A stretch of DNA of 64,000 nt from Corynebacterium hansenii (GCF_030408795.1 NZ_CP047211.1:2418001-2482000), one strand, 5' to 3'. Counted from the stretch's first letter, positions 43,377-53,693 are shown. Notes: generated from the letters alone by a model not told the origin. Numbers and translations: made by a program.

Positions 43377-44821
43377 GGCACCAACCCTTCGGACTTGATG
43401 GCCCGGTCGATCTCATCCGCCAACTCGGGGACGAGCGACTCGGGGTCGATCGACGCGGGCGGGCTCAGGCGCGACGCCAGCAGAATCGACACGGACTGAT
43501 ACGCCGGCGAGGCCGGGCGGACGGCGACGGACACGCGGCGCTTGTCCGGGAGCAGGCTCTGCTCCTCGGGCCCCAGGTCCGCCGGGTCGAGGGTGTTCAG
43601 CGACTCGAAGATCTCCTTGTAGAAGGGGTACTCCGCGATGAACTCGTCGGTCGCCTCGGTGTAGAGCTTGGTCAGCGTCGGGGGCAGGCCACCGGTGAGT
43701 GCGTTGTGCAGCTGGTTTTCCTCGTTGCGCAGGCACTCGATGGCCTCGAACGCCAGGTCCTTGTTCTTCGACGTCGACGGCACGGCGATGTTCAGGCCGC
43801 CGATGGTCGCCTTGGACGGCTTGTCGGCCTCCATGCCGGGGTAGACGGTCCAGCCGAGGTCGTCGAAGGCCTCCTTGGCGCGGGCGTCGCCGCCGTCGGC
43901 CTTCTCCTTCAGGCCCGCGTACACGAACGGGTAGTTGACCTGCATGAACGCGGCGCCGCGGTCGAATGCCAGGCGCGCCATGTTCTCGTCGAGCTGCGAG
44001 GTCGACGGGTCGGCGCCCTTGGCGGTGGCCACGGCCTTCATGGCGGCGAGGGCGCGCTTGGCGGCGTCGCCCTGGTTGATGGTGGCCACGCGGCCGGTTT
44101 CGTCGACGATGGATCCGCCGGCGGCTTCGAGCATCGAGTTGAACCACACGACGACGCCCTCGTACTGCGCGGCCTGCACGCCGATGTAGGACGGCTTGCC
44201 CTCTTCGGCGTGCTTGGCGCCGAGCGCGGCGATTTCCTCCCACGTCTTCGGCGGCTGCGGCTGCCCGTCAGGGCCCTTGGGCATCAGCGACTTGCGGTAC
44301 CACATGAGCTGCGTGTTCGTGTTCAGCGGAGCGCCGTACACCTTGTCGTTCCACGTGGCCGTTTCCATCGGGCCGGACAGCGTGCCGTCCTGGACCCGCT
44401 TGGCGACGTCCCCGGGGAACTCGACCGCCCAGCCCGCTTCGGCGAACTCGGCGGTCCAGGTGACGTCGAGGCCCATGATGTCGAACGAGTCGTCGCCGCC
44501 GACGATGCGGCGCGCGAGCTGGAGCCGCTGGTCATCGGTCTGCTTGGCGGATACGTCGTATTGGATGGTGTAGCGCCCGCCCGCCTGCTCGGAGCACTTC
44601 TTCGCTGCTGCGGTGTATTGGTCGACGCCGTCGGCGGGCCCCATGAACCGCAGCACCGTGGGGCCGGCTTCCTCGTTCCCGCATGCCGCGAGCACCGGTG
44701 CACCGATGGTCAGGGCGGCGAGCAGGGCGACGGTCTTTTTCTTCCACGCAGTTCGCGGACGGAGCCCGCGGCCCCGCCCTTCACGATCCCCCGTCGGGGA
44801 TCTTCCTTGCGAAGCCGTCAT
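43373..44821 (-). CDS. lpqY: Sugar-binding lipoprotein (LpqY/TusE-like, trehalose)
   Basis: A 482-residue lipoprotein: basic N-region, hydrophobic TVALLAALTIGAPVLA and lipobox LAAC (Cys near residue 47). The mature protein begins with LRFMGPADGVDQY and has the extended family-1 binding-protein fold. Sequence and gene order (lipoprotein, two permeases, ATPase) match LpqY-SugABC of mycobacteria and TusEFGK2 of corynebacteria, which recycle trehalose released from trehalose mycolates. Maltose-type specificity is the alternative. Confidence 0.85.
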   Translation of the reverse strand: MTASQGRSPTGDREGRGRGLRPRTAWKKKTVALLAALTIGAPVLAACGNEEAGPTVLRFMGPADGVDQYTAAAKKCSEQAGGRYTIQYDVSAKQTDDQRLQLARRIVGGDDSFDIMGLDVTWTAEFAEAGWAVEFPGDVAKRVQDGTLSGPMETATWNDKVYGAPLNTNTQLMWYRKSLMPKGPDGQPQPPKTWEEIAALGAKHAEEGKPSYIGVQAAQYEGVVVWFNSMLEAAGGSIVDETGRVATINQGDAAKRALAAMKAVATAKGADPSTSQLDENMARLAFDRGAAFMQVNYPFVYAGLKEKADGGDARAKEAFDDLGWTVYPGMEADKPSKATIGGLNIAVPSTSKNKDLAFEAIECLRNEENQLHNALTGGLPPTLTKLYTEATDEFIAEYPFYKEIFESLNTLDPADLGPEEQSLLPDKRRVSVAVRPASPAYQSVSILLASRLSPPASIDPESLVPELADEIDRAIKSEGLVP

Positions 44822-44866
44822 GGTTCCATCAGCTCCTCATGTAGGGGATTTGATAAGCCGCTTCTC

Positions 44867-44893
44867 AGTATACGACGATCACTGTTTTTGCAA
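44867..44893 (-). promoter_or_regulatory. Promoter of the LpqY-SugABC-type operon
   Basis: On the reverse strand TTGCAA (44893-44888), 15-bp spacer and TATACT (44872-44867), 46 bp before the ATG at 44821. AGGAGC is the likely ribosome site just upstream of the ATG. Confidence 0.6.
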
Positions 44894-44933
44894 CGAGAAC
44901 GTTACGGGAAGGTTATGAGCGGCGCACCGCGAA

Positions 44934-45007
44934 CGACCGGCGCGGCGGGTGCGGCCGGTGCGACCGGCGCGGCGGGTGCGGCCGGTGCGACCGGCGCGGC
45001 GGGTGCG
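44934..45007 (+). repeat. 27-bp GC-rich tandem repeat
   Basis: Two full units (44934-44960, 44961-44987) and a partial third (to 45007) of CGACCGGCGCGGCGGGTGCG plus seven further bases. A + frame from ATG 44915 would read Gly-Ala-Ala collagen-like repeats, but runs on out of frame through the NUDIX gene and is probably not a gene. Confidence 0.8.
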
Positions 45008-45062
45008 CGGATTGCGCAGCCGGGCGGGCCCGGCGAATTGCGTAGCCGGGTGGGGGCGGATC

Positions 45063-45068
45063 TAAGAT
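45063..45068 (+). promoter_or_regulatory. -10 element TAAGAT of a leaderless NUDIX transcript
   Basis: TAAGAT ends 6 nt before the ATG at 45075, and no Shine-Dalgarno is visible. Confidence 0.5.
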
Positions 45069-45074
45069 TTCCTC

Positions 45075-45548
45075 ATGATCGACGACAGCCATCACGACGA
45101 ACCGGCCACCAGCCGCCGCGAACCGGCGGGCACGGCCGCGCTGTCGGAATGGCCGGTCGCCGATGGCTGGGTCTGCAACGTCCTGGTGCGCCGGGGCGAC
45201 CGCCTGCTGGTGCTGCGCCGGGCCACCGGGGGCTATTTGGGGGACCAGTGGGATCTGCCGGGCGGCAAGAGCGAACGGGGCGAGGAGCCGGCCGATGCCG
45301 CGTTGCGGGAGCTCACCGAGGAGACGGGTCTGAAGGCCACGCTCGGCGCCGAGGTCGCGCACTGGTCGAACCCCGATACCAAGGGCGGCGATTTCCGGTA
45401 CCACATCGTCACCTTCGAGGCCGTCGAGCTTGACGACGCCGCCGACGTCGCCCTGACCCGCGAACACTCCGATCACCTGTGGGCCACCCGCGAGCAGCTC
45501 GCGGAGCTGCCGCTGGCCTGGCACGTCGGCCGCGTGCTGGGACTGTAG
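45075..45548 (+). CDS. NUDIX hydrolase (MutT-like)
   Basis: A 157-residue enzyme with a complete Nudix box: GKSERGE, seven residues, then RELTEETGL. WVCNVLVRRGDRLLVLRR and GDQWDLPGGK are typical of MutT/ADP-ribose-type nucleotide pyrophosphatases. The ELDDA segment is encoded by a GCTTGACGACG motif copy using the rare CTT codon (45428-45438). Substrate not predictable; it sits alone between the sugar importer and an unknown gene. Confidence 0.87.
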   Translation: MIDDSHHDEPATSRREPAGTAALSEWPVADGWVCNVLVRRGDRLLVLRRATGGYLGDQWDLPGGKSERGEEPADAALRELTEETGLKATLGAEVAHWSNPDTKGGDFRYHIVTFEAVELDDAADVALTREHSDHLWATREQLAELPLAWHVGRVLGL

Positions 45549-45641
45549 TTCCCACGGCGTTCGCCGATCCCCCGTGGGATCCGCGGGATCGCTCCTCGCC
45601 TCCCACCGGCCGAAAAACCGCCGGTCAGATGCCCCTCCCGG

Positions 45642-46523
45642 TTACACCGCCCACCGGAGATAGGTTTCGTCATCCCATTCGATGATCGCGTCGGCCGCGT
45701 CTTCGCCGATGATTTCGGCGGCGTCGATGCTCTCGATCGGGCACGACCGGAGATCGTTCGCCGAATCTCCGCAGCCGGTCAGATCCAGCCAGACGGCGCG
45801 GAGCACGTTCCGGCCGCCCTCGCGGCAGGACAGCACGCCGAACGCCTCGCCCGGGTCATCGAATCCGATGTACCAGTATCCCCTCTCCACGGAACCGCGG
45901 TGGGTCTCGCGGTCGCCGCTTCGCAGGGAAAGGTGCAGTTCCTCGAGCCGCTGAATCGCCCGACTCCGGTTCTCCCGCGTCATCCGCTTCAACAGGGACC
46001 TACGGCGTGCACGGGCCCGTCGCATGTCGTCGCCCACCCAGCGCGAGAACATCCGGCTCACGATCCGGCGCACGTCGTCGGCCGTTTTCGCGATTGTGGG
46101 ATTCCCCCTGAACGGGATGGGCACCGGTCCGCCGGCCGCATCCGACGCCTCCACCCGCCACCCGAGACCGACGGCGCGGCGGCCATGGCGGTGACCGCGT
46201 TCGATGACCTCGACGGCGAACACCAGCGTCTCACCCGCATCCGCCCGGAGGGTGACCCGCGTGCCATCGGCGGATCGCGAAATCTCGGCGAGGTTGGTCA
46301 GGTCAGGGCGCATTTCGTCGACGATGTCGTGGACGTCGCACAGGGGCCGTTCGTCCGCATGGAATTCGAGGTCGACGTCGGCGCCGATCAATCCTCTGCC
46401 CGCCGCGGGGTCGTCGAAGGCGGCGCGATCTTCGAAGGCGGCATGGTCTTCGATGGCGGCATGGTCCCCCTCGAAGCTGACGTGGTGGCCCGTGAAATTT
46501 TCGTTCGTGAAAGTCATGGCCAC
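45642..46523 (-). CDS. Hypothetical protein
   Basis: A 293-residue protein of unknown family. The N-terminal about 35 residues are hexapeptide-like repeats (HAAIED, HAAFED, RAAFDD) encoded by 18-bp repeats. The middle has a basic helical stretch (RRARARRRSLLKRMTRENRSR) and the C-terminal third has mixed strands with GYWYIGFDDPGEAFG. No signal peptide. The start may lie at the second ATG (46517). GC-rich third positions support coding. Confidence 0.65.
   Translation of the reverse strand: MAMTFTNENFTGHHVSFEGDHAAIEDHAAFEDRAAFDDPAAGRGLIGADVDLEFHADERPLCDVHDIVDEMRPDLTNLAEISRSADGTRVTLRADAGETLVFAVEVIERGHRHGRRAVGLGWRVEASDAAGGPVPIPFRGNPTIAKTADDVRRIVSRMFSRWVGDDMRRARARRRSLLKRMTRENRSRAIQRLEELHLSLRSGDRETHRGSVERGYWYIGFDDPGEAFGVLSCREGGRNVLRAVWLDLTGCGDSANDLRSCPIESIDAAEIIGEDAADAIIEWDDETYLRWAV
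46411..46464 (-). repeat. 18-bp tandem repeats inside the hypothetical gene
   Basis: Three units (46411-46428, 46429-46446, 46447-46464) of TCTTCGAAGGCGGCATGG type. Period 18 keeps the frame and produces the hexapeptide repeat at the N-terminus. Confidence 0.7.
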
Positions 46524-46732
46524 AAGCTATGACGCACTCCGGATCGGCCGGCTGAAACTCCGGCCGCCCATTCGAACATGCCTGATCACGAGCGCCTTTT
46601 TCCGAAAGGCACCGTTCGATGGGGGCGGTGGGCGTCGTAAAGCCCATGCCCGCGCGCAACCACCTGCCCACCCGGCCCGAACCGGCGGGCGCGCGCGGGG
46701 CGGACGCCGGCACTCCCCCACCCCCACTTTTG

Positions 46733-46773
46733 TTGACACCCTGGCGCTACTTGCTTAGGCTACCCTCGCCTAC
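46733..46773 (+). promoter_or_regulatory. Promoter with overlapping DtxR-like iron box
   Basis: -35 TTGACA (46733-46738), 17-bp spacer, -10 TAGGCT (46756-46761). The 19-bp TTAGGCTACCCTCGCCTAC (46755-46773) matches the DtxR/IdeR consensus TTAGGTTAGSCTAACCTAA at about 13 positions and covers the -10 box, so iron-loaded DtxR should block transcription of the 46790 gene. Confidence 0.75.
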
Positions 46774-46789
46774 AGTTTGGGAGATTTGA

Positions 46790-47617
46790 ATGGACGAACG
46801 CACGGAGTACAGCACGAGCCTCGGCAGCCGCATCCTCGGCGGAGCCGGCGCACTGACCCTGGCCCCCTTCCGCGTGGATCCGACCGCCATCATCCCGGCG
46901 CTCGCCCACCGCGTGGACGAGCGCGGCCGCCTGCTGGTCATGTGCCCCGCCGCCGACGCCGAATTCGTCGGCGACGCCGAGGTCCGGCTCGACGGCACGA
47001 AGAAGGCGCCCGAGCTGTTCATCGACATCACCGTCGCGAGCCTCCACGGCCTCGGGCGCGTGACCTGGCTCGATGCCGCGGACGGCACCTCTGCCGCCTC
47101 CGCCGACGCCGCCACCGCCGACGCCACGGCCCCGTTCGGACACGTGCCCGAATCATGCGTGATCGGCGTCGTCGAGCTGGACAAGGTGCTCCTCCACGGC
47201 CCCTGCGGGGTGGCCACCCTCGACCCGCGCGCGATCACCGCCGCGGCGACCACCGCGCATCGCCCGTTCGCGGACCACGAGTTCGACGCCCGCGACATCG
47301 TCGGCCGCCTGACGCCCGACCATCTGTCGGCGCTGCTCTCCGATGTCCTGGTCGAGCGCGTCCCCGGCTTCCCGTGCTCCGAGTTCGAGATCCGCGAGCG
47401 GGTGGCGGCCGCCGCCGTCCAGGCGACGCCCGGCTTTGCACCGTGGATCGCCGACGTCGACCCCGCGGGAATCACGCTGGCGACGATGCACCACAACCGC
47501 CTGACCAGCGTGTTCGTCAATTTCCCGGAGCCGGTTCACACTCTCGATGACTTGGCGGGGGCCGTCGCCGCTCTCGCCGCCCGGACCTCGGCACGGCACG
47601 CGTCACCGCGTATCTGA
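46790..47617 (+). CDS. DUF2470 / PNPOx-like (HugZ-related) protein, probably iron-regulated
   Basis: A 275-residue cytosolic protein. The C-terminal about 80 residues fit DUF2470 (WIADVDPAGITLATMHHNRLTSVFVNFPEPVH); the N-terminal part looks like a flavin-binding split barrel without clear ligands. HugZ-type proteins with this layout degrade haem. A DtxR-like site over the promoter supports a role in iron or haem metabolism. GGGAG precedes the ATG. Haem-degrading activity is inference; a haem-binding or storage role is possible. Confidence 0.72.
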   Translation: MDERTEYSTSLGSRILGGAGALTLAPFRVDPTAIIPALAHRVDERGRLLVMCPAADAEFVGDAEVRLDGTKKAPELFIDITVASLHGLGRVTWLDAADGTSAASADAATADATAPFGHVPESCVIGVVELDKVLLHGPCGVATLDPRAITAAATTAHRPFADHEFDARDIVGRLTPDHLSALLSDVLVERVPGFPCSEFEIRERVAAAAVQATPGFAPWIADVDPAGITLATMHHNRLTSVFVNFPEPVHTLDDLAGAVAALAARTSARHASPRI

Positions 47618-47633
47618 CGCCGAAAGCCGAGGA

Positions 47634-47671
47634 GCGCGCGGAACCCCGGTGGGGTTCCGCGCGCCTCTTTT
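47634..47671 (+). terminator. Strong rho-independent terminator
   Basis: Fourteen-bp arms GCGCGCGGAACCCC (47634-47647) and GGGGTTCCGCGCGC (47651-47664) around a GGT loop, then CTCTTTT. It separates the DUF2470 gene from the convergent DUF1540 gene. Confidence 0.9.
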
Positions 47672-47720
47672 CGTTCGGGCGGCTTAAGGACCGCTGCCGC
47701 AGCCAGCCGCCGGTCCGCCG

Positions 47721-47999
47721 TCAGCGGGCCTGGTAGTTGTCGCACTGCGCGGTTTCACCGCTGACCGAGATGTCGGCCAGCCCGCACATGAGGTTCTCGT
47801 TGTGGGTGCAGTCGAGGCGCTTGCACGCCCCCACCTGGGCCTCCGCACCGGACAGGCCGGCGCGCAGGTCGATCGTCGCGAAAGTGGTGCAGGCGGCGGC
47901 GCCGTCGCCGCCGACGTTGACCGCGAAGGCGGTGCAGCCGTCGTTGTTGTAGGCACAGGAAGTGGTCGTACAGGAGGAAATCTTGGTGACGCTGGACAT
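47721..47999 (-). CDS. DUF1540 domain protein (two Cys-rich modules)
   Basis: A 92-residue protein with ten cysteines in two repeats: residues about 9-40 (CTTTSCAYNNDGCTAFAV and ACTTF) and about 58-88 (ACKRLDCTHNENLMCGLADISV and AQCDNY). This is the DUF1540 pattern, a small domain of unknown function likely to bind metal or form disulfides. AAGGAG lies 11 nt before the ATG. Confidence 0.85.
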   Translation of the reverse strand: MSSVTKISSCTTTSCAYNNDGCTAFAVNVGGDGAAACTTFATIDLRAGLSGAEAQVGACKRLDCTHNENLMCGLADISVSGETAQCDNYQAR

Positions 48000-48089
48000 G
48001 ATGAGGGGCTCCTTCAGGGCCGGGAAGCGAGTGCAAGGTTCTCCGCGTATCTGACACTCGCGACGCTACGCGCCGTGACCAGCACCTTC

Positions 48090-48105
48090 AAGGCAGGCCA
48101 GCCTT
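48090..48105 (-). promoter_or_regulatory. Dyad AAGGCAGGCCAGCCTT upstream of the DUF1540 gene
   Basis: A 16-bp inverted repeat with AAGGC/GCCTT arms about 90 bp upstream of the start codon. It shares half-site flavour with DtxR sites but lacks the TTA ends. A GCTTAACGACG variant of the dispersed motif lies nearby at 48161-48171. The rest of 48000-48208 holds nothing else I can support. Confidence 0.35.
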
Positions 48106-48208
48106 TCATTCCGGGTTTACGCAAGCCTTATAGATGCATCCTGAATGCACAATTGCCCTTGCTTAACGACGTCATCCGGCCTCGCCGCAACCCGCGTGGG
48201 AGACGGGA

Positions 48209-49195
48209 TCAGAGCCCGGCGAGCCTGACGAAATCGGCCACGCCCAGCTTCTCGCCGCGCTGCTTCGGGTCGATTCCCGCCGCCACGAGCGCCTCCTCCG
48301 CCGCCGCACCCGACCCGTACACGCCGGACAGTGCCGCGCGCAGGGTCTTCCGGCGCTGGGCGAACGCGGCGTCGATGAGCGGCCACACCTTCGCACGCGA
48401 CTCGTCGGTGACGGGCCACGGCGCCTCCCCCGCCGGCGACGGCTCGCCCCCGGGTCCGGGAACGCCGAAGACGTCGATGCGCACCAGCCCGGAGTCGACC
48501 TTCGGCACGGGCCAGAACACGTTCGGGCCGATCGTCCCGGCGCGACGAACCTTGCCGTGGAACGCGGCCTTCACGCTGGGCACGCCGTAGATCTTCGAGC
48601 CCGGCTCGGCGGCCAGGCGTTCGGCGACCTCGAGCTGCACCATCACCAGCGCGCGCCGGATCGACGGGAACTCCTTCAGCATGTGCAGCAGCACGGGCAC
48701 CGAAACGTTGTACGGCAGGTTCGCCACCAGCGCCGTCGGCTCGGGAAACTCCGCGACGCCGGCGCCGTCGCCTTCGCCGTGACTGCCGGCGCCTTCACCG
48801 TTGCCACCGGCGCCGTCGCCCTCGCCCGCGGCAAGGGCCTGCGTGCCGACGATGTCGTCCCGCGTCACCGTCAGCGCGTCCTTGAGCACCAGGTTCAGCG
48901 GCCGCCCCGGCGCGAACTCCGCCACCGTCTCGGGCAGGCGGGCCGCCAGGCGCGGGTCGATTTCGACGGCCGCCGCGCGCCCGCAGTGCTCGAGCAGGCC
49001 GAGGGTCAGAGATCCCAGGCCGGGGCCGACCTCGACCGGGTAGTCGTCGGGCGACAGGTCGGCGGCGGCGATGATGCGCCGCACCGTGTTCGGGTCGTGG
49101 ACGAAATTCTGGCCGAGCTTCTTCGTCGGCGTCAGGTCCAGTTCGGCGGCCAGCTGCCGCACCTCGACCGGCCCGAGCAGGCGGACATCATCCAC
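48209..49195 (-). CDS. rsmA: 16S rRNA (adenine1518/1519-N6) dimethyltransferase
   Basis: A 328-residue Rossmann methyltransferase. [11 protein letters not shown] is the N-terminal signature, [11 protein letters not shown] is SAM motif I, and NLPYNVSVP is the catalytic motif IV. It dimethylates two adenines in 16S helix 45. A Gly/Glu/His-rich insert of about 28 residues ([12 protein letters not shown]...) interrupts the loop before motif IV and is unusual for the family. GTG start at 49195, directly after the rpf stop codon. Confidence 0.95.
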   Translation of the reverse strand: MDDVRLLGPVEVRQLAAELDLTPTKKLGQNFVHDPNTVRRIIAAADLSPDDYPVEVGPGLGSLTLGLLEHCGRAAAVEIDPRLAARLPETVAEFAPGRPLNLVLKDALTVTRDDIVGTQALAAGEGDGAGGNGEGAGSHGEGDGAGVAEFPEPTALVANLPYNVSVPVLLHMLKEFPSIRRALVMVQLEVAERLAAEPGSKIYGVPSVKAAFHGKVRRAGTIGPNVFWPVPKVDSGLVRIDVFGVPGPGGEPSPAGEAPWPVTDESRAKVWPLIDAAFAQRRKTLRAALSGVYGSGAAAEEALVAAGIDPKQRGEKLGVADFVRLAGL

Positions 49196-50569
<1,374 letters not shown>

Positions 50570-51409
50570 CTACAGGGCCGGGACCTCGATGCCGTAGATC
50601 CGCTCAGCATTGGCGGTGAGCCGGGCGGCCATCTCCTCGGCGGGGATGCCCCGGACCTCGGCCATGCACCGCGCCTGCCAGCCGACGAACGTCGGCTCGT
50701 TGCGCGCGCCGCGGTACGGCTCGGCCGTCATGTACGGCGCATCGGTCTCCACCAGCAGCTGCTCGGCGGGCGCCTCCTCCACCGCCAGGCGCAGGTCGGA
50801 GTTGCGCTTGAAGGTCACGTTCCCGGTGAACGACAGCACGTAACCCCGTTCCAGGGCTTCGCGGGCCACGGCGATCGGCGAGCTGAAGCAATGGAGGATC
50901 ACCGTGCCATCGAACCCGTCGAGCTCGCGCATCAGGTTGTCGTCCGCCTCGCGGTTGTGGATCATCAGCGGCTTGCCCGTGGACCGCGCCAGCTCCATGT
51001 GCCAGTGCAGGGCCTCGATCTGCATGTCCAGCGGCGCACAGTCGTCCATCTTCCCGATCCAATACTCGTCCAGGCCGGTTTCCCCGATGGCCACGACCCG
51101 CTCCTCCGAGGCCATCTCGGTGAGCCTCGCCCGGGCGGCGTCGTCAAGCTCGGACGCGCGCGTCGGATGGATCGCCGCAGCCGCCCAGACGCGCGGATGC
51201 GACCGCGACGCCGCGACGGCCAGCTCCGTTTCCGCCAGGCCGTCGCCGATGGTGCAGACGCCGGCGACGCCGGCGGCCATCGCGCGGTCCATCAGCTCGG
51301 CGACCGACTCCGCATCGCGGGCGCCGCACGACGCGAGGTGCGTGTGCGCGTCGAACAACGGCGCAACGTACGGGGCGGGCTCGGCGACGGGGCGTTTTCT
51401 CTTTCCCAT
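50570..51409 (-). CDS. TatD family metal-dependent hydrolase
   Basis: A 279-residue TIM-barrel protein: FDAHTHL, GETGLDEYW, HNREADDNL, LHCFSS and ETDAPY, all metal-binding positions. TatD proteins act as DNases in repair or as D-aminoacyl-type hydrolases. The ATG at 51409 is preferred to the TTG at 51418; a TAGACT -10 (51423-51418) gives a nearly leaderless message. A dispersed-motif copy encodes ELDDA (51139-51149). Confidence 0.92.
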   Translation of the reverse strand: MGKRKRPVAEPAPYVAPLFDAHTHLASCGARDAESVAELMDRAMAAGVAGVCTIGDGLAETELAVAASRSHPRVWAAAAIHPTRASELDDAARARLTEMASEERVVAIGETGLDEYWIGKMDDCAPLDMQIEALHWHMELARSTGKPLMIHNREADDNLMRELDGFDGTVILHCFSSPIAVAREALERGYVLSFTGNVTFKRNSDLRLAVEEAPAEQLLVETDAPYMTAEPYRGARNEPTFVGWQARCMAEVRGIPAEEMAARLTANAERIYGIEVPAL

Positions 51410-51492
51410 GGGGCCCAAGTCTAGGGGCGGCGGACGGGGGTGGACGAAGCGGCCGGCACCGCCACGACAATGCCCGGCCTAATGCCTTTAAG

Positions 51493-51511
51493 TTATGGTT
51501 ACCTCACCTTA
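51493..51511 (+). promoter_or_regulatory. DtxR-like iron box upstream of the ABC pair
   Basis: TTATGGTTACCTCACCTTA matches the DtxR consensus at about 12 of 19 positions, with TTA/CCTTA ends. It lies 230 bp upstream of the first ABC gene (51741) and just downstream of the tatD promoter. Iron-repressed expression of the siderophore transport genes is the expected reading. Confidence 0.65.
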
Positions 51512-51656
51512 TCCGCATAAATCCCGCACCCCGACAGACGGCCACGGTGCGGCCGTCATCGGCAACGGCAACAGCAATGGCAATGGCTACGGCGACGACG
51601 AACTCATCAGCGACTGCGCCGACCGCCCCATCGAGCCGACCACCCCATCGACCTGA
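51495..51656 (+). CDS. Possible 53-residue small ORF with Asn-Gly repeat
   Basis: ATG at 51495, inside the iron box, to TGA at 51656. From codon 12 onward the codons are strongly GC-ending, as in real genes of this genome. The peptide contains VIGNGNSNGNGYGDDE and one Cys (ISDCADRP). No Shine-Dalgarno; a start inside the operator is odd. It may be a leader peptide, a decayed gene or chance. No family recognised. Confidence 0.25.
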   Translation: MVTSPYPHKSRTPTDGHGAAVIGNGNSNGNGYGDDELISDCADRPIEPTTPST

Positions 51657-51740
51657 ACCACCCCGAATCAGCCGCGCGGCGGCCCGGACCTTTCCGGAGG
51701 ACCCCGGCGACGCCGCCGCGGCACGAGAAAGGAACGAAGC

Positions 51741-53693
51741 ATGACCAAAATGACCCGGGCGCGCACGTCCGCGCCCGACGTCGAAAAGCCCGCACCGCCA
51801 CCCGGCCCCGACGACCCCACCGGGAGCATCGGCGCCGACGCGAAGGAGAAGAACATCGCCGGCGGCAAGGCGCTCGGCGCGCTGCTCGCGCCGATCAAGG
51901 GCACGCTCCTGGCGGGCAGGATCCTCGGCGCGGCATCGGCGATGCTCTCCATCGCGCCGTACGTCGCCCTCGTGCGGCTCGGCGACGTGCTCCTGGCGGC
52001 GCACGGCGCGGGGACGTCGCCGGCGCAGGAGGAGGTGAAGCCGATCGTCATGTTCTTGCTGGCAACGTTCCTGGGGCAGCTCGGCCTGCTGGCCCTCGCC
52101 CTGGCCCTGACCCACTTCGCGGACCTGAAGCTCACCGCGATGCTGCGCGACCGAATCCTCGAGCGCATCTCGCGGGCGCCGCTGTCCTGGTTCACCGACT
52201 CCACCTCGGGGCAGATCCGCAAGGCCGTCCAGGATGACACGCGCACCCTGCACCAGCTCGTGGCCCATGCGCCCGTGGAAACCACGGTGGCGGCGATCAC
52301 CCCGCTGATGCTCATCGGCTACGCCGTCACCGTCGACTGGCGGCTGGCGCTGCTGGCGCTGTCGACGCTGCCCATCTACGCCGGGATCATGGCGCTGACC
52401 ATGCGCGGCATGGGCGAGAAAACGGCCGAAATGGACACCCGCCTGGGCGTGGTGTCGTCGACGGCGGTGGAATTCGCCGACGGCATCACCGTGGTGAAGG
52501 CATTCGGCCGCACCGGCGAAGCCCACCGGAGGTTCCTCGACGCATCGTCGACCTTCGGCGACTTCTACTGGGCGTGGGTCAGCCCCATGCTGCGCATCTC
52601 GGCGTTCGGCGAATCCGCCATCGCCATCCCCGTCATACTCGCCATCAACGTCGCCGGCGGCGCGGCGCTGGTCGGCGCGGGCGCCGTGACCCCCGCGGAG
52701 GCGCTTACGACGACGCTCATCGCGCTGGTGGTGCCCGGATCCATCCAGATCATCGCCAACACGACGTGGTCGCACCAGCTCGCCGGCCACGCGGCGCTGC
52801 GCATCACGGACATGCTCGAGGGGCCGGAGCTGGCGGAGCGGAAGGGCACGGCCGCGGCGGCCGAAGCCGATGCAGCGGTCGGTGCCGGGGCCGAATCCGC
52901 CGAGGCGCCTGCCGAACCCGACTCCGCCGCCGGGCTCACCGTCGAATTCGACGACGTGACGTTCTTCTACGGCGACGTCCGCGCGCTGTCCGGCGTGACG
53001 CTGCGCCTGGCCCCCGGCACCGTCACCGCGCTGGTCGGCCCCTCCGGCTCCGGCAAATCGACGCTGGCCACCATGGTCGCGCGATTCCAGGACCCCGACT
53101 CCGGCAGCGTGCGCATCGGCGGCACCGACATCCGCGAAATGTCGCCCGAGCAGCTGTACGCCAGGGTGTCGTTCGTCCTGCAGGATCCGCAGCTGCCGCG
53201 GATCAGCATCCGCGACAACATCGCGCTGGCCCGCCCGGACGCCGACGACGCGACCATCCTCCGCGCCGCCCGCGACGCCCGCATCGCCGACGAGATCCTC
53301 GCCCTCCCCGACGGCCTGGACACGGTCATCGGCGACGACGCGAACCTGTCCGGCGGCCAGTGCCAGCGCATCGCCATCGCGCGCGCCCTCGTCGCCGACA
53401 CCCCGATCCTCGTCCTCGACGAGGCGACGGCATCGACCGACCCCGACTGCGAGGCCGACATCCAGGCCGCGCTCAATCGCCTGGCCGCGGGCCGCACGGT
53501 CCTGGTCATCGGCCACAAGCCCGAATCCGTGCGGGGCGCCGACCAGGTCGTGCACCTCGTCGACGGCGAAGTGTCCGCGATCCTCGCGGGCGATGAAGTC
53601 TCGGAGCAATCCATCGCCGCGCTGATGGGCTCGGCGCCGCACCGCCGCCGCACCGACGGCGGCCACGACGGAAAGGACTCGACCCATGTCTAA
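51741..53693 (+). CDS. ABC transporter with fused TMD-NBD, IrtA/YbtP-like half
   Basis: A 650-residue half transporter: cytosolic N-terminus, six helices (about 45-330), an Ala/Glu-rich linker, then an NBD with Walker A GPSGSGKST, signature LSGGQCQR and Walker B LVLDEATAS. Unlike mycobacterial IrtA there is no N-terminal siderophore-interacting domain; that activity is encoded separately at 58579. Paired with the next gene (8-bp overlap) to form a heterodimer for siderophore import (IrtAB, YbtPQ) or export. GAAAGGAAC precedes the ATG. Confidence 0.85.
   Translation: MTKMTRARTSAPDVEKPAPPPGPDDPTGSIGADAKEKNIAGGKALGALLAPIKGTLLAGRILGAASAMLSIAPYVALVRLGDVLLAAHGAGTSPAQEEVKPIVMFLLATFLGQLGLLALALALTHFADLKLTAMLRDRILERISRAPLSWFTDSTSGQIRKAVQDDTRTLHQLVAHAPVETTVAAITPLMLIGYAVTVDWRLALLALSTLPIYAGIMALTMRGMGEKTAEMDTRLGVVSSTAVEFADGITVVKAFGRTGEAHRRFLDASSTFGDFYWAWVSPMLRISAFGESAIAIPVILAINVAGGAALVGAGAVTPAEALTTTLIALVVPGSIQIIANTTWSHQLAGHAALRITDMLEGPELAERKGTAAAAEADAAVGAGAESAEAPAEPDSAAGLTVEFDDVTFFYGDVRALSGVTLRLAPGTVTALVGPSGSGKSTLATMVARFQDPDSGSVRIGGTDIREMSPEQLYARVSFVLQDPQLPRISIRDNIALARPDADDATILRAARDARIADEILALPDGLDTVIGDDANLSGGQCQRIAIARALVADTPILVLDEATASTDPDCEADIQAALNRLAAGRTVLVIGHKPESVRGADQVVHLVDGEVSAILAGDEVSEQSIAALMGSAPHRRRTDGGHDGKDSTHV

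Noticed and set aside
44915..45433. Collagen-like Gly-Ala-Ala protein from ATG 44915
   Set aside because: The frame continues out of phase through the NUDIX gene and has no ribosome site; it reflects the 27-bp repeat.
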